Source: JBBKXR01 sp037969585 | Lineage (GTDB): Bacteria > Verrucomicrobiota > Verrucomicrobiia > Verrucomicrobiales > DEV007 | Reading direction: 5' to 3' | Assembly (NCBI GenBank): GCA_037969585.1 | Contig: JBBKXR010000251.1 | Coordinates: 1 to 64,000, forward strand | DNA: 64,000 nt | Shown here: in pieces, positions 17,508 to 26,119 of the stretch | How positions within the stretch are numbered: the first letter of the stretch is position 1 | How the letters are laid out: each line of letters opens with the position of its first letter | Program-made: the position numbers and the translations under genes | Notes under the pieces: model-generated | Told to the model about the DNA's origin: nothing | What the model saw: only the letters and a program-made list of their open reading frames with translations | Databases searched by the model: none

Positions 17508-18317
17508 ATGCGCTTCGCCCTCACCATCGCCTACGACGGCCGGCCCTACGAAGGCTGGCAGAGTCAGCGCGGTGGCAACACCGTGCAGGATCATTTGCTC
17601 ACAGCGCTGCGGAGCATCGATGCAGAAATCGCCCAGATTCACGGTTCCGGTCGTACCGATTCGGGGGTCTGCGCTGAAGGGCAGGTCGCGCATTTTGACG
17701 TGTCGGAAAACTCCAGCCTCGACGCCGATGCCTGGGTGCGTGCGCTGAACACGCGCCTGCCGGCGACGATTCGAGCGATGAATTGTCGGCCAGTCAGCGA
17801 AGATTTTCATGCACGCTTCAATGCTGATGGAAAGATCTACCGCTACCGCCTTTGGCTCGACCGAGTTCTGCCGCCACTGGAACACGGACTGGCGTGGCGA
17901 GTCAGAACGCCAATCGATCTCGATCGACTACGCAGCGCGCTTGCCGCCTTCGAAGGGGAACACAACTTCGCCGCCTTCGCTGCCAACCGCGGTGACGGCA
18001 AAGACGCCGATCGCGATTGCCATCGAACGATTCATTCAGTCTTGATCAAAGCCACAACCGACTCGCCGCTGGTCGAGATCCAGTTCGACGGCAACGGCTT
18101 TCTCTACAAAATGGTACGCTTGTTAGTCGGCACCGCTGTCACCCATGCGGAAAGCGACGACAAGTTGTCGCTGGAAAAAATTCACCGCTTGCTGACGTCC
18201 TCCGAGCCGAACGAAAAAGCCCCGTTCTGCGCGCCAGCGGACGGCCTTTCGTTGCTGCGTGTCTGCTACCCTGACACGGTCTGGCTTGATTCTCGATTGG
18301 TGACGCCATACCTTTAA
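17508..18317 (+). CDS. truA: tRNA pseudouridine(38-40) synthase TruA
   Basis: Converts uridines 38-40 of the tRNA anticodon arm to pseudouridine. The 269-residue protein has AYDGRPYEGWQSQ near the N-terminus and the catalytic Asp at about residue 51 in GSGRTDSGVCAEGQVAHFD. NFAAFAANRGDGKDADRDCHRTI and GNGFLYKMVRLLVGT are further family motifs. It starts 77 bases after ruvX. Confidence 0.97.
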   Translation: MRFALTIAYDGRPYEGWQSQRGGNTVQDHLLTALRSIDAEIAQIHGSGRTDSGVCAEGQVAHFDVSENSSLDADAWVRALNTRLPATIRAMNCRPVSEDFHARFNADGKIYRYRLWLDRVLPPLEHGLAWRVRTPIDLDRLRSALAAFEGEHNFAAFAANRGDGKDADRDCHRTIHSVLIKATTDSPLVEIQFDGNGFLYKMVRLLVGTAVTHAESDDKLSLEKIHRLLTSSEPNEKAPFCAPADGLSLLRVCYPDTVWLDSRLVTPYL

Positions 18318-18374
18318 AAGGGTTGCCGCCCATCGCTACTTCGATCAAAGGCGATCCTGTCCGCAGATCACGCC

Positions 18375-18692
18375 ATGAACACTGAGCCCTCAACCGCCCC
18401 GGACAAGGCAAACTTGCTGGAGCAATACTCGGACAGCCACCAACACCCGATCAATCGTTGGTGCCATTTTTTCGGAATTCCGGCGATCGTGCTGTCGTTG
18501 CCTCTGTTCGTGGTATCCGCATTTTCCCCAGGTCTTTGGCCACTCGCGATCACGCTTTTCGTCGGCGGTTGGACACTTCAATTCATCGGTCACGCCATCG
18601 AACGCAAGCCCCCAGAGTTTTTTCAAAACTGGCGCTTTCTATTTATCGGTTTTCGCTGGTGGCTGGCAAAGGTCTTGCCGCGAAAGGGCTAG
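18375..18692 (+). CDS. DUF962 / Mpo1-like membrane protein
   Basis: A 105-residue protein with two to three membrane helices. YSDSHQHPINRWCHFFGIPAIVLSL, LQFIGHAIERKPPEFFQNW and FIGFRWWLAK match the DUF962 family; the yeast member Mpo1 is a fatty-acid alpha-dioxygenase whose conserved histidines bind iron. The His residues HQHP, CHFFG and GHAIE are all present here. Lipid oxidation is inferred from the yeast homologue only. Confidence 0.87.
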   Translation: MNTEPSTAPDKANLLEQYSDSHQHPINRWCHFFGIPAIVLSLPLFVVSAFSPGLWPLAITLFVGGWTLQFIGHAIERKPPEFFQNWRFLFIGFRWWLAKVLPRKG

Positions 18693-18731
18693 CATTTCGG
18701 CGAGAGACGGGATTCACAATCCACGCGGCAG

Positions 18732-19019
18732 ATGAGAGCGGTGACTGCGATATTCCTGGCGACCCTAACCGGTTTAAGCAGCCTCGCCAGTATCGCGTCG
18801 CTAGTCTTCGTACCAGGCTTCATCTTCGCCAAAGAATCGGCGGCATCTGTTGAACAGGTAGGAGGGAACATGCCTGGCGATTTCGTTGCGGCCCACCCGA
18901 ACCTTGAATCGTACTGCATTCCGATCACCTTGATCGTTGCTTCATTTTTTCTCGGTTTCGCGTGCCTCTGCTGGTGGCTCGCCAATACGGTCTGGCCGAA
19001 CCGCTTGTTCGCTGGCTAA
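18732..19019 (+). CDS. Small two-helix membrane protein, unknown
   Basis: A 95-residue protein with two hydrophobic helices (about 3-33 and 63-88) separated by a short polar loop. No family is recognised. It begins 39 bases after the DUF962 gene, on the same strand, and ends 8 bases before the converging J-domain gene. The hydrophobic pattern and fit between neighbours support coding, but weakly. Confidence 0.5.
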   Translation: MRAVTAIFLATLTGLSSLASIASLVFVPGFIFAKESAASVEQVGGNMPGDFVAAHPNLESYCIPITLIVASFFLGFACLCWWLANTVWPNRLFAG

Positions 19020-19027
19020 GCGGCGGT

Positions 19028-20377
19028 TTAATAACCAAATTCCATCTGCCCGCCTTTACCTACCTTCGCCGGCTTCGACCGCTTCGGAGGAGCGGAGCGA
19101 GTCCCTCGCCGTCCCCGACCGCGCACCGGTTCCCCGCGCAAACGATCGATCTGCGCGCGCAACTTCGCCCGTTCAGCCCTCAGCGTCGCGATCTGGAACT
19201 GCAATTCTTCGCGCGTGTCACGAGCGGTGCGAGCACTCGGCGGTGGGCTGGTAGCGAAGCCGAACGCGGGCGCGCGGCTGACGTGGTCAAAGTATTCGTT
19301 GAGGTCATCGACCCGTTCGACCAACCACTCACGCAGATCGATGAGGCGCGGCATCAGATCCGGCGTGATCTCTTCACCGCTGTTTAAAATGCACTGCAGT
19401 TCGATGCGATCGAGCCCGGACAGGTCGAGTGACTGATTCGCCACTGTCGCCTCCTGCCACAAACATTTGGCTTTTTCGTCATCGGCGAGTTCGGGGTTGT
19501 GATCGGGATGCAAACGCTTAGCCAGCCTGCGAAAAGCAGACTTCACAGCCTTCTTGTTTACCTCGCTGGTATCGGCACCGGCCAAACGAATGGCTTTTTC
19601 AAAATCTCCGAGATTGCCATCGCGAGCGTGCCGGAAACTATCGATAAATTCCCGCCGGGCGCGGTCGTATTCATCGGCATCCATCAGATCAATGTCGATG
19701 CCGCGAATGCCATACATGAATTCGCGAAACATCATCTCGATGTACTCGTCATCGCCACCGAACAGCTCGCTCTCGATATCGTCGTCGTCAGCCGGATCAC
19801 TATCGCTGAGCGCAAGATCGCCTCCGCTCCCCCGCGCCGCGGCGGCGGCGAGCGCACCGATTAATCCGGTGCCAGCGTCGCTAGTAGTGGTTTCGTCAGG
19901 ATCGACGGCGTCTCGATCGGTTTCGCGGCGAGCACGATTGGTTTCGGCGGCGGCGCGGCGCGCTTCAGTTTTAAAATTTTCCCGCGCCTGCCGATCGGCT
20001 TCGATTTGAGCCATCACTTGATCGCAAATTTCGGCTGGCGATTGTTGGTCCTCGTGATCAAAGCCAAGTCCGAGGCGGCGCTGAATTTCTTCTATCGCCC
20101 CGGTCAGGTCCTCGACTTCCTCGTCGAGTTGTTCGTTCTCGCGGCGCAACTCACCGAAATTTTTCTCGATCCACTGAGCGTAAGCTGGCTCGTCCTGATC
20201 GGTAAATGCTTGAACCCCTGCCTGCAGGTCCAACCTCTCCAGCAACAGCCTGCGCAATTGATCAGCGAGCTGTGCCCCACTGCGAACGCGCGTCGCATCG
20301 GCGGTGCCCAGGTCACCCGGCACCCTGTCAGCGGGTCGACGGAATGTCGGGCGGGAACGAAAACGGCGTGGAGGCAT
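19028..20377 (-). CDS. J-domain (DnaJ-like) protein with coiled-coil regions
   Basis: A 449-residue cytoplasmic protein. A J-domain lies near residues 278-330: KKAVKSAFRRLAKRLHPDHNPELADDEKAK, including the essential HPD tripeptide that stimulates DnaK. The N-terminus is Arg-rich, then comes a coiled coil (ELRRENEQLDEEVEDLTGAIEEIQRRL), an acidic low-complexity middle and a second coiled coil (LQFQIATLRAERAKLRAQIDRL) before a basic tail. It lacks the zinc finger and C-terminal domains of DnaJ, so it is a specialised co-chaperone; the client is unknown. Confidence 0.8.
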   Translation of the reverse strand: MPPRRFRSRPTFRRPADRVPGDLGTADATRVRSGAQLADQLRRLLLERLDLQAGVQAFTDQDEPAYAQWIEKNFGELRRENEQLDEEVEDLTGAIEEIQRRLGLGFDHEDQQSPAEICDQVMAQIEADRQARENFKTEARRAAAETNRARRETDRDAVDPDETTTSDAGTGLIGALAAAAARGSGGDLALSDSDPADDDDIESELFGGDDEYIEMMFREFMYGIRGIDIDLMDADEYDRARREFIDSFRHARDGNLGDFEKAIRLAGADTSEVNKKAVKSAFRRLAKRLHPDHNPELADDEKAKCLWQEATVANQSLDLSGLDRIELQCILNSGEEITPDLMPRLIDLREWLVERVDDLNEYFDHVSRAPAFGFATSPPPSARTARDTREELQFQIATLRAERAKLRAQIDRLRGEPVRGRGRRGTRSAPPKRSKPAKVGKGGQMEFGY

Positions 20378-20513
20378 GATGGAAGGAGCAGCACTAAGGT
20401 GCCGCTGAAAGGTCAGCCGAGCAAGTATTGATCGATCAACGGTACGCCTTTGCGAAGCTCTTTCCGCTTTGCAATACGCTGGCCGCGGTTAGAATTCCGG
20501 GCTCTCCTTTCCC

Positions 20514-21461
20514 ATGGCATTCTTATTCAAGCGCTCGAACGACTCGACCGAAGTCGGCGCCGAGACCGAGCCTACCATCGACGGCCCACGTATTTCTAAT
20601 GCCGGTCGTTGGCCGGTGAGAGTCACGGATTTTTTGCTCAGTGAGCCCTACGAGCAACCGCCCGTCGACTACTTGGAAATCTTCTTTGTTCGCGGCGGTT
20701 CCTTCCTCCACGAATCCGAGGCCGGCAAACAGACCTTACGCAAAGGCTCTATCATCGTCAGCCACGCACGCAACCGACAAGCGCTGAAGCATCCGGAAAA
20801 CTGTTATCTGAGCCGTGTCCGATTTCTGCCCGAGTGGCTGACAGAAGAATTTCACAGCCTCATCGAGTCACCGTTTACCGTCGCAGCGATCGTCGGCACG
20901 CAGCTGTTTCATCTGCCGGACAAGGACTCGATCCATGTTTTTTCGGCTCGCCCCGAGCGCTACGATCACCTGCTCAGCGACGTCGACCTGCTGCGAGATT
21001 TGCTTTTGGAAGCAACCGCCACCGACGCCTTAACCCGATCGACGCTGGTGAAAATTTTGCTCCAGGTCGGCGAAGAGTTTGGAAATTTCCTGCGGCACCG
21101 GGGTGGTGTCGATCTACCCGACGCGTGCCGGCGCCACTTCGCTCGCGTCGAGAACCGCTTGAACCAGGCGAATGACAGCAACGAGTTGGCCGACATCGAG
21201 GCGGGCTTAGTCGAGACCGAGGAGATCGAGGAGTTCACCGCCCTGTTTAGAAAACACACCGGTTTATCGCCCGATGAATATCTGCAGCGTCGCAGGATCG
21301 ATCACGCCGCCCATCGCCTGCTCACCAGCGAACAACGCGCCGGCACCATCGCCAAGGAACTCGGTTTTTCCGACGCCGCCAACCTGACGCGACAGTTCGA
21401 AACTCGCCACCGCGTCTCACCTGCCGTTTATCGGCAGAAATTCGCGCCCCCGCCAGCTTAG
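20514..21461 (+). CDS. AraC-family transcriptional regulator
   Basis: A 315-residue regulator. The N-terminal half is a cupin-like sensor (FFVRGGSFLHESEAGKQTLRKGSIIVSHARNR). The C-terminal approximately 100 residues form the double helix-turn-helix: GLSPDEYLQRRRIDHAAHRLLTSEQRAGTIAKELGF then SDAANLTRQFETRHRVSPAVYRQKF, the classic AraC second helix. Target genes are not evident; it is flanked by a divergent J-domain gene and a converging trpC. Confidence 0.92.
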   Translation: MAFLFKRSNDSTEVGAETEPTIDGPRISNAGRWPVRVTDFLLSEPYEQPPVDYLEIFFVRGGSFLHESEAGKQTLRKGSIIVSHARNRQALKHPENCYLSRVRFLPEWLTEEFHSLIESPFTVAAIVGTQLFHLPDKDSIHVFSARPERYDHLLSDVDLLRDLLLEATATDALTRSTLVKILLQVGEEFGNFLRHRGGVDLPDACRRHFARVENRLNQANDSNELADIEAGLVETEEIEEFTALFRKHTGLSPDEYLQRRRIDHAAHRLLTSEQRAGTIAKELGFSDAANLTRQFETRHRVSPAVYRQKFAPPPA

Positions 21462-21463
21462 CC

Positions 21464-22276
21464 TCAGACCCGTTTGCGATCGCCGCCACGCTCGCCGGAG
21501 CTTGCCTTGAATTCGGCCACCTTGGCGGCTTTGTCAGGGGCTCGCATCAGCGCTTCGCCGACCAAAATTGCGTCCGCACCCCAGCCACGGACCTTCGCGG
21601 CATCATCGCCGTTGAGAATGCCGCTTTCACTGACCAGGATGATGTCCGGGCCGACTTCCTGGGAAAGTCTCTCAGTGTTGCCGAGGTCGACAGTGAACTG
21701 TTTGAGATCGCGATTGTTGATCCCGATAATCGACGCCTCGGTCTGCAGAGCGCGATCCATTTCTTCGAGATTGTGCACTTCAACCAGGACATCCAGCTGA
21801 AAGGCGCTGGCCACGTGGTGCAGATGGATGAGTTCTTCTTGCTCAAGAGCGGCGACAATCAGCAGGATGGCATCGGCCCCAGCGACCACGGCTTCCCAAA
21901 TTTGGGTCTCGTGAATCATGAAATCCTTGCGCAGCAGCGGCAGGTCGACCGCCTGGCGGATCTGCGAGACAAATGACAGGTGGCCCTGGAAAAATTTCTC
22001 GTCAGTTAGAATCGAAATTGCATCCGCCCCGGCCATCGCATACTGCTGGGCGACCAGCACCGGATCGAAGTCTTCGGCGATCGTGCCGGCCGACGGCGAT
22101 GCCTTTTTCACCTCGGAGATAACCGCCAGGGTCTCTTTGTCGTCGGAAAGCGCGTGGCGCAGCGAGCGAAAGTCGTTCCGCTCTGCGGCTGCGTAGCGCA
22201 GCTTCTCGGCCAGCGGCAGCAGCTTTTCCACCTCGGTGCGCTTGTGCGCGATGATTTCTTTGAGCCGGTCAGTCAT
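21464..22276 (-). CDS. trpC: Indole-3-glycerol phosphate synthase
   Basis: Closes the indole ring in tryptophan synthesis (CdRP to indole-3-glycerol phosphate). The 270-residue TIM barrel has VISEVKKASPSAG (about 53-64, with catalytic Lys), LLRKDFMIHETQIWEAVVAGADAILLI, IGINNRDLKQF and ADAILVGEALMRAPD. Length is standard. Its end lies two bases from the end of the converging AraC gene. It stands apart from trpB, so the pathway genes are scattered. Confidence 0.97.
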   Translation of the reverse strand: MTDRLKEIIAHKRTEVEKLLPLAEKLRYAAAERNDFRSLRHALSDDKETLAVISEVKKASPSAGTIAEDFDPVLVAQQYAMAGADAISILTDEKFFQGHLSFVSQIRQAVDLPLLRKDFMIHETQIWEAVVAGADAILLIVAALEQEELIHLHHVASAFQLDVLVEVHNLEEMDRALQTEASIIGINNRDLKQFTVDLGNTERLSQEVGPDIILVSESGILNGDDAAKVRGWGADAILVGEALMRAPDKAAKVAEFKASSGERGGDRKRV

Positions 22277-22402
22277 GGGATGCCGCCTAGGCTAGCGCGG
22301 ACGGGGTCGGGTTCAACGCGGAAATTCGACAGGTGAAAATTTCCGCTTGAAAATCTTTATTCATCCCGCAAAGTAGCGGTCCGCTGATATTTTCAGTGGA
22401 AA

Positions 22403-22477
22403 GCGGGTGTAGCTCAGGGGTAGAGCGCAACCTTGCCAAGGTTGAAGTCGTGAGTTCGAATCTCATCACCCGCTCCA
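22403..22477 (+). tRNA. tRNA-Gly (GCC), canonical
   Basis: Acceptor GCGGGTG (22403-22409) pairs with CACCCGC (22467-22473), the discriminator is T and CCA is encoded. The anticodon loop TTGCCAA gives GCC. The D-loop contains the normal GGGG run and the T-loop is the canonical TTCGAAT. This ordinary gene is the internal control for the abnormal array tRNAs 4 kb downstream, one of which has the same anticodon. Confidence 0.97.
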
Positions 22478-22572
22478 CTCCCCCCCTGACTTCCAGGGAA
22501 AACTTTGAATGTGGGAGCTTCCGAGTCTAGCTCTACACCCATGTTTGTGGGCGGTTGATCATCTGTTGTAAC

Positions 22573-22606
22573 AAAAAGGCCCGCATTGCCTTTCGACAAC
22601 ACGGGC
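22573..22606 (-). terminator. Probable Rho-independent terminator for the Cys-rich lipoprotein gene
   Basis: Read on the minus strand, GCCCG ... CGGGC form the base of a hairpin followed by CTTTTTGT. It lies about 60 bases beyond the stop of the minus-strand gene at 22667. Confidence 0.6.
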
Positions 22607-22666
22607 TGGGAATAAAGTAGCTGCGCGCGGGACCGCGCGAACCTACCAAGCTAGGCTTACGCCGGC

Positions 22667-22861
22667 TCAGTGTTTATGTCCTTCGGCTTTGCCAGCACTG
22701 CAGCACTCTGCAGTGCCCGCTTTGGCGCAGCATTGGGTTTTCGCAGCGTCGCCGCCACAGGTGCCACAGCAACCGCCAGTAGTCAGGCAGGAGGTGAGGC
22801 TGAGAACTGACGCAGCTGCGCCGAGGATGAGAATATTCTTAATCACTTTCATGGCTTTCAT
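22667..22861 (-). CDS. Small Cys-rich lipoprotein, possible metal binder
   Basis: About 64 residues from ATG 22861 (a second ATG lies at 22852; an upstream in-frame ATG at 22891 would delay the signal peptide). The signal helix VIKNILILGAAASVL ends in the lipobox SLTSC. The mature part has eight cysteines counting the lipidated one, arranged GGCCGTCGG, QCC and ECC, and ends in EGHKH. Paired cysteines with terminal histidines suggest metal or thiol chemistry at the outer membrane or periplasm. No family recognised. Confidence 0.7.
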   Translation of the reverse strand: MKAMKVIKNILILGAAASVLSLTSCLTTGGCCGTCGGDAAKTQCCAKAGTAECCSAGKAEGHKH

Positions 22862-22914
22862 AATATCAAGCTTACGCGCATTGCCAAACACGTGGATGCA
22901 CTATTGCGTAAAAA

Positions 22915-23667
22915 TCACTCGCTTTTCTTTTCCGATTCCTCACAGCCACCCAGTTCGCGGACAGAATTCTCGATGACGGTGGTCACCAATCGCCAGCCGT
23001 CGCGATTGTTCGAGGCGTCGACAAAAACCAGTGGCACACCGATTTTCAGCACCACCTTGCCTGGCCGCGGCCAACGCCGATGGGGCGGGAAGGCGGCGTG
23101 AGCCCCCTCCAGAAAACACGGCACCACCGCCACTTCAGTGCCCGCAACCAAGCGACCTATCCCCGGCTTGAAGCAAGCCATCTCCCCGGTCCTGCTTCGG
23201 GTTCCTTCGGGGAAGAGAATGTAGCCGCACGGGTCTGATGTCGCATCGGCATCGATCCGTTCACGCAATGCCTCGAGAGCGTGGGCACCACAGTTTTTTC
23301 TCCAGATCGGCAGCGCATTCATCAGCAGCGAGGTGAACATCGCCACCACCGGTGTTTCGAAAAAATGATCACCGGCCGCAATCGGGAACACCTGCCGATT
23401 CTGCTCGACGCTCAATACCGAAGCCAGGGTTAAGGCATCGAGGTGACTCGAATGGTTGGCCACCAGAATGATCGGCAACCCTTTCGGCAAATGTTCGCGC
23501 CCCTCGACCCGCAACCGGTGGAAGACCTTGAGATAGCTGCGCACCACCAGCCATCGCAAGGTCGTCAGCAAGGTGGTCGCCAAGCCGACCTCGCGGCGCA
23601 CGCTGCAGTAGCTCTCAGCGCCACTGAGACCTAGGTCACGAGCTGAATCATAGCGCCAGTCATCCAT
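22915..23667 (-). CDS. Lysophospholipid (1-acylglycerol-3-phosphate) acyltransferase, PlsC family
   Basis: Transfers an acyl chain to lysophosphatidate or a related acceptor at the inner membrane. The 250-residue product has the catalytic NHSSHLD motif (His72, Asp77), the FPEGTRSRTGEM acceptor-binding motif near residue 152, and a proline motif region GTEVAVVPCFLEGAH. It is about 30 bases downstream of cdsA on the same strand, so it likely belongs to a phospholipid operon. Confidence 0.92.
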   Translation of the reverse strand: MDDWRYDSARDLGLSGAESYCSVRREVGLATTLLTTLRWLVVRSYLKVFHRLRVEGREHLPKGLPIILVANHSSHLDALTLASVLSVEQNRQVFPIAAGDHFFETPVVAMFTSLLMNALPIWRKNCGAHALEALRERIDADATSDPCGYILFPEGTRSRTGEMACFKPGIGRLVAGTEVAVVPCFLEGAHAAFPPHRRWPRPGKVVLKIGVPLVFVDASNNRDGWRLVTTVIENSVRELGGCEESEKKSE

Positions 23668-23696
23668 AAATATAATTGCCCATCAAGGCCTCAGAT

Positions 23697-24713
23697 CTAA
23701 CCGCCGCCGCCAGTAAAAATTCTCGTCGCCTGATCGAGACCGATGCCATTGGCGTTCACGTAGCCGACGTAGTGAAAGAACGCCGGGGCCGCGAGCAGCA
23801 AGCTGTCAAAACGGTCGAGCAAGCCGCCGTGTCCCGGAAGTGTCACGCCCATGTCTTTGACGCCGATGTCGCGCTTTATCGAGGACAGTACCAGATCTCC
23901 AAGTTGACCAGCAACACTGAGAATCAATCCGAGTCCCGCCAGCGCGCCCCAACTCGACATTTCCGTGCCGGCAAACGCCGGCCGCCCGAGCAGCATCACC
24001 AAGCCTGTAGTTAACAGCATCGCACCGAGCGCTCCACCGATGGTTTTGTTCGGACTGGTATTTGGAGCCAACTTTCGCCGTCCAAGCGCCTTGCCAGAGA
24101 GATACGCGAACACATCATTCAATTCCACACTGACCAGTAGCAACAACAGCATCGGTCGAAAATTCGCATCGTTGGCGAGGTAGCCCACGTGACCAAAGCA
24201 AACGCCGAACAGTAAAAAAGCGAACCCTCCAAGTGCGACCCGTTGGATGTATCCCTGAGGCTTATCGGCAGCGATCGCCACCGCCGCGATCACAATCACG
24301 CCCAGTGCGGGCAAGGCGCTGAAAAACCCATACCAATGGTCCGCGATCGAGAATGCGATCGCGATCATTCCCAATACCACGGTCAAGCTGACCAGCGGGC
24401 TTCGAAACATTCCCGTTACCCGCGCGAATTCCCGATAGCAGAACACGCTCAATAACAACACTCCGAGCATGACCCAGACACCGCCCAGTAAAATCGGCCC
24501 AATCAATATCGGCGCCAGCAGCCACCACGAACGAATCCGTTGCCGCAACTCCAAGTGCGACGCATCGGACAGTCGGCCCGCCTTACCGAGAATCCCCACT
24601 ACCAACGAAGCGAACAACAGAATGCCGAAGATCACGACGGTCACCCAGACCGTCACTGGATGCTCAAATGCCTCTCCTGCCCCGAACAGGCGCGTGATGG
24701 TTTCACTGGTCAT
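23697..24713 (-). CDS. cdsA: Phosphatidate cytidylyltransferase
   Basis: Makes CDP-diacylglycerol, the branch point for phospholipids. The 338-residue membrane protein has eight or so hydrophobic helices. NKTIGGALGAMLLTTGL is the nucleotide-binding region, and SIKRDIGVKDMGVTLPGHGGLLDRFDSLL is the C-terminal CDP-alcohol signature with its conserved acidic residues. Its ATG overlaps the stop of a small upstream frame (24710-24823) by four bases. Confidence 0.95.
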   Translation of the reverse strand: MTSETITRLFGAGEAFEHPVTVWVTVVIFGILLFASLVVGILGKAGRLSDASHLELRQRIRSWWLLAPILIGPILLGGVWVMLGVLLLSVFCYREFARVTGMFRSPLVSLTVVLGMIAIAFSIADHWYGFFSALPALGVIVIAAVAIAADKPQGYIQRVALGGFAFLLFGVCFGHVGYLANDANFRPMLLLLLVSVELNDVFAYLSGKALGRRKLAPNTSPNKTIGGALGAMLLTTGLVMLLGRPAFAGTEMSSWGALAGLGLILSVAGQLGDLVLSSIKRDIGVKDMGVTLPGHGGLLDRFDSLLLAAPAFFHYVGYVNANGIGLDQATRIFTGGGG

Positions 24714-24823
24714 TCCGCCAAAGGTAAATCGTCAGACCCGTCGCGTCCAGCGCCCAACAGCCCGGCTTCCATGGTCACGAAGCGCCCGATTGCGACAATT
24801 AAGTAAACAGCACGAGCTATCAT
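24710..24823 (-). CDS. Possible 37-residue leader or small protein coupled to cdsA
   Basis: A frame from ATG 24823 encodes MIARAVYLIVAIGRFVTMEAG and about 16 further residues, ending in TGA that overlaps the cdsA start as ATGA. The overlap is typical of translational coupling, and the N-terminus is a short hydrophobic helix. It is too short to assign and could be the remnant of a longer upstream gene or a chance frame. Confidence 0.3.
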   Translation of the reverse strand: MIARAVYLIVAIGRFVTMEAGLLGAGRDGSDDLPLAE

Positions 24824-25221
24824 GATACTGAATTCCAACTAGCTAATTAATCACAACCAATACTGGCTTACTATAAAAGACCAGTTGACTTTAGTGTTAT
24901 TCCATGCTACAGAAAGCACACCAAAATTTTCCCTGCTCCCAATGCAAATACAGCATTCCATTTTCAACTATACCATAGATCTGACGGCTCCGTCGATCGG
25001 CGCGACATTGCGTCCATGGTCAATGTTGATGGAATTCTGTGCGATCGGCTCAAGCGCCAATTTAATAGCAAGGACCGGGACAGGTTATTTCCATCTAATC
25101 GAATTATTTAACCTCCGTAGCCAACCCAAAGGCACCCCAATCAACGAAACCGTCAAACTTGGCGCCCAAGATCGGAGGGCACGGTTCATATAACGCTGTA
25201 TTACTGGACAGAAATTATATG
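24824..25221 (+). other. Intergenic, AT-richer stretch; possible non-coding RNA ending at the 25222 terminator
   Basis: About 400 bases with no credible protein gene and lower GC than its surroundings. It is followed directly by a strong plus-strand terminator at 25222-25255 although no coding gene precedes it, so a plus-strand RNA is likely. I looked for RNase P, tmRNA and SRP RNA signatures and found none that convinced me. Confidence 0.35.
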
Positions 25222-25255
25222 AACCCTGCTCTCCTAACGGAAGCAGGGTTTTTTT
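25222..25255 (+). terminator. Rho-independent terminator (plus strand)
   Basis: AACCCTGCT (25222-25230) and AGCAGGGTT (25242-25250) form a perfect nine-pair stem with an 11-base loop, followed by TTTTT. No protein gene lies upstream on this strand for over 300 bases. Confidence 0.8.
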
Positions 25256-25324
25256 ATGACCAACTTATCCATTTCTCACCACAGAATTTAACTCTAACCA
25301 TCGAAAATAGTGATCTGACACAAT

Positions 25325-25363
25325 AAAAAAGGCCCGCCACCAGCTGTAACTGATGACGGACCC
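25325..25363 (-). terminator. Rho-independent terminator (minus strand)
   Basis: On the minus strand, bases 25363-25331 form a 13-pair stem (several G-T pairs) with a short loop around TTACA, followed by six T residues (A-run 25325-25330 on the plus strand). It implies a minus-strand transcript starting between here and about 25560, again without a protein gene. Confidence 0.7.
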
Positions 25364-25483
25364 GAATGAGAGGCAAACGATCGAAAAAGTATCAACCGGC
25401 TTGCTCCTGCAAGACAAAGTATAGCCACTGATCCTTCTACGGTCAAGCAAGGTAGAGCAAATGCTCCGCCTAGCGAACCACTG

Positions 25484-25502
25484 TATACTTTTTAAAAGTA
25501 TA
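25484..25502. promoter_or_regulatory. Perfect 19-base palindrome, operator-like
   Basis: TATACTTTT-T-AAAAGTATA is a perfect inverted repeat with a single central T, in AT-rich sequence between two terminator-defined RNA units. It could be a repressor operator or part of a promoter. There is no direct evidence for either. Confidence 0.4.
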
Positions 25503-25545
25503 GAAAGCCTCTGCATCGATGAAATTACCTATTTTAACAACATCA

Positions 25546-25681
25546 TCGAAAGGCTTCCCCAGGGAGGTGTGCCTGAAACACCGAAACGTCCGTTGTGAAA
25601 TCCTGCGGCTGTGTCACTGAGAAGTGAGGCAACGGTGTTCGTTCTTTAGGACGTATCCGGAATGCCGGATGCGTCCTTTTT
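25546..25681 (+). ncRNA. Putative structured small RNA ending in an intrinsic terminator
   Basis: The segment has self-complementary pieces: ACACCG near 25578 can pair with CGGTGT near 25633, and CGTTG with CAACG inside them. It runs straight into the terminator at 25648. No protein gene ends here. I could not match it to 6S, SRP or a known riboswitch. Boundaries are approximate and the 5' end is a guess. Confidence 0.35.
25648..25681 (+). terminator. Rho-independent terminator (plus strand)
   Basis: AGGACGTATCCGG, loop AATG, then CCGGATGCGTCCT form a 13-position stem with a near-perfect match, followed by TTTTT. It is one of the strongest terminators in the window. Confidence 0.85.
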
Positions 25682-25689
25682 AGTAATTG

Positions 25690-26119
25690 TGTATTGGAAA
25701 CGCGGGAGCCCTGAAAGCTCCCCGACCGACGATACCGGCATCAACGTCCAGGCAAGGCAAAGGCAGGAGATACCGGTCGACACCACTGAACGGCGTCGCG
25801 AAATTCGTATGAATTTCGTTGAACCAAACAGTAGTCGGCCAACCACTTCGACCGACGCAGCTTCCTTCGGCCACCCAAAGTGACTCAAAAGAATACCCAA
25901 AGGGACCAGTCTCCCGGGACCATGGCACGAAAGTGAACGCAAAGGAGAGCGGCACTGTCCTTGTGACTGGGCCAACATTTCCGCCACCGCCCAACCTGGT
26001 AATTCGGGATCATCCGCGTCGAGCCACTTCAGGTTCGTGCGCTTCCAAACCACACAACAAGCACGTCGCACACCAGCTGTGTACGCAGGTTCAATCGACT
26101 TCCTTGGTTCTGCAGATTG
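25690..26119 (+). other. Unresolved stretch before the array; hairpins and possible decayed tRNA pieces
   Basis: I could not decode complete tRNAs here. Visible items are a strong hairpin (CGAAATTC-GTAT-GAATTTCG at 25799-25818), a GGGAGC/GCTCCC hairpin near 25704 with a seven-base loop CCTGAAA, a CTGGTAA anticodon-like loop near 25996 with a weak stem, and GCCA followed by CTTCA near 26022 resembling array unit ends. Open frames across it look spurious. Confidence 0.3.

Noticed and set aside
24900..25255. RNase P RNA or tmRNA in the gap before the array
   Set aside because: An ACAGAAA-like string is present, but no other conserved block of either RNA could be found.
25799..25818. CRISPR-like repeat
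   Set aside because: A single hairpin only; no regularly spaced repeats occur anywhere in the window.
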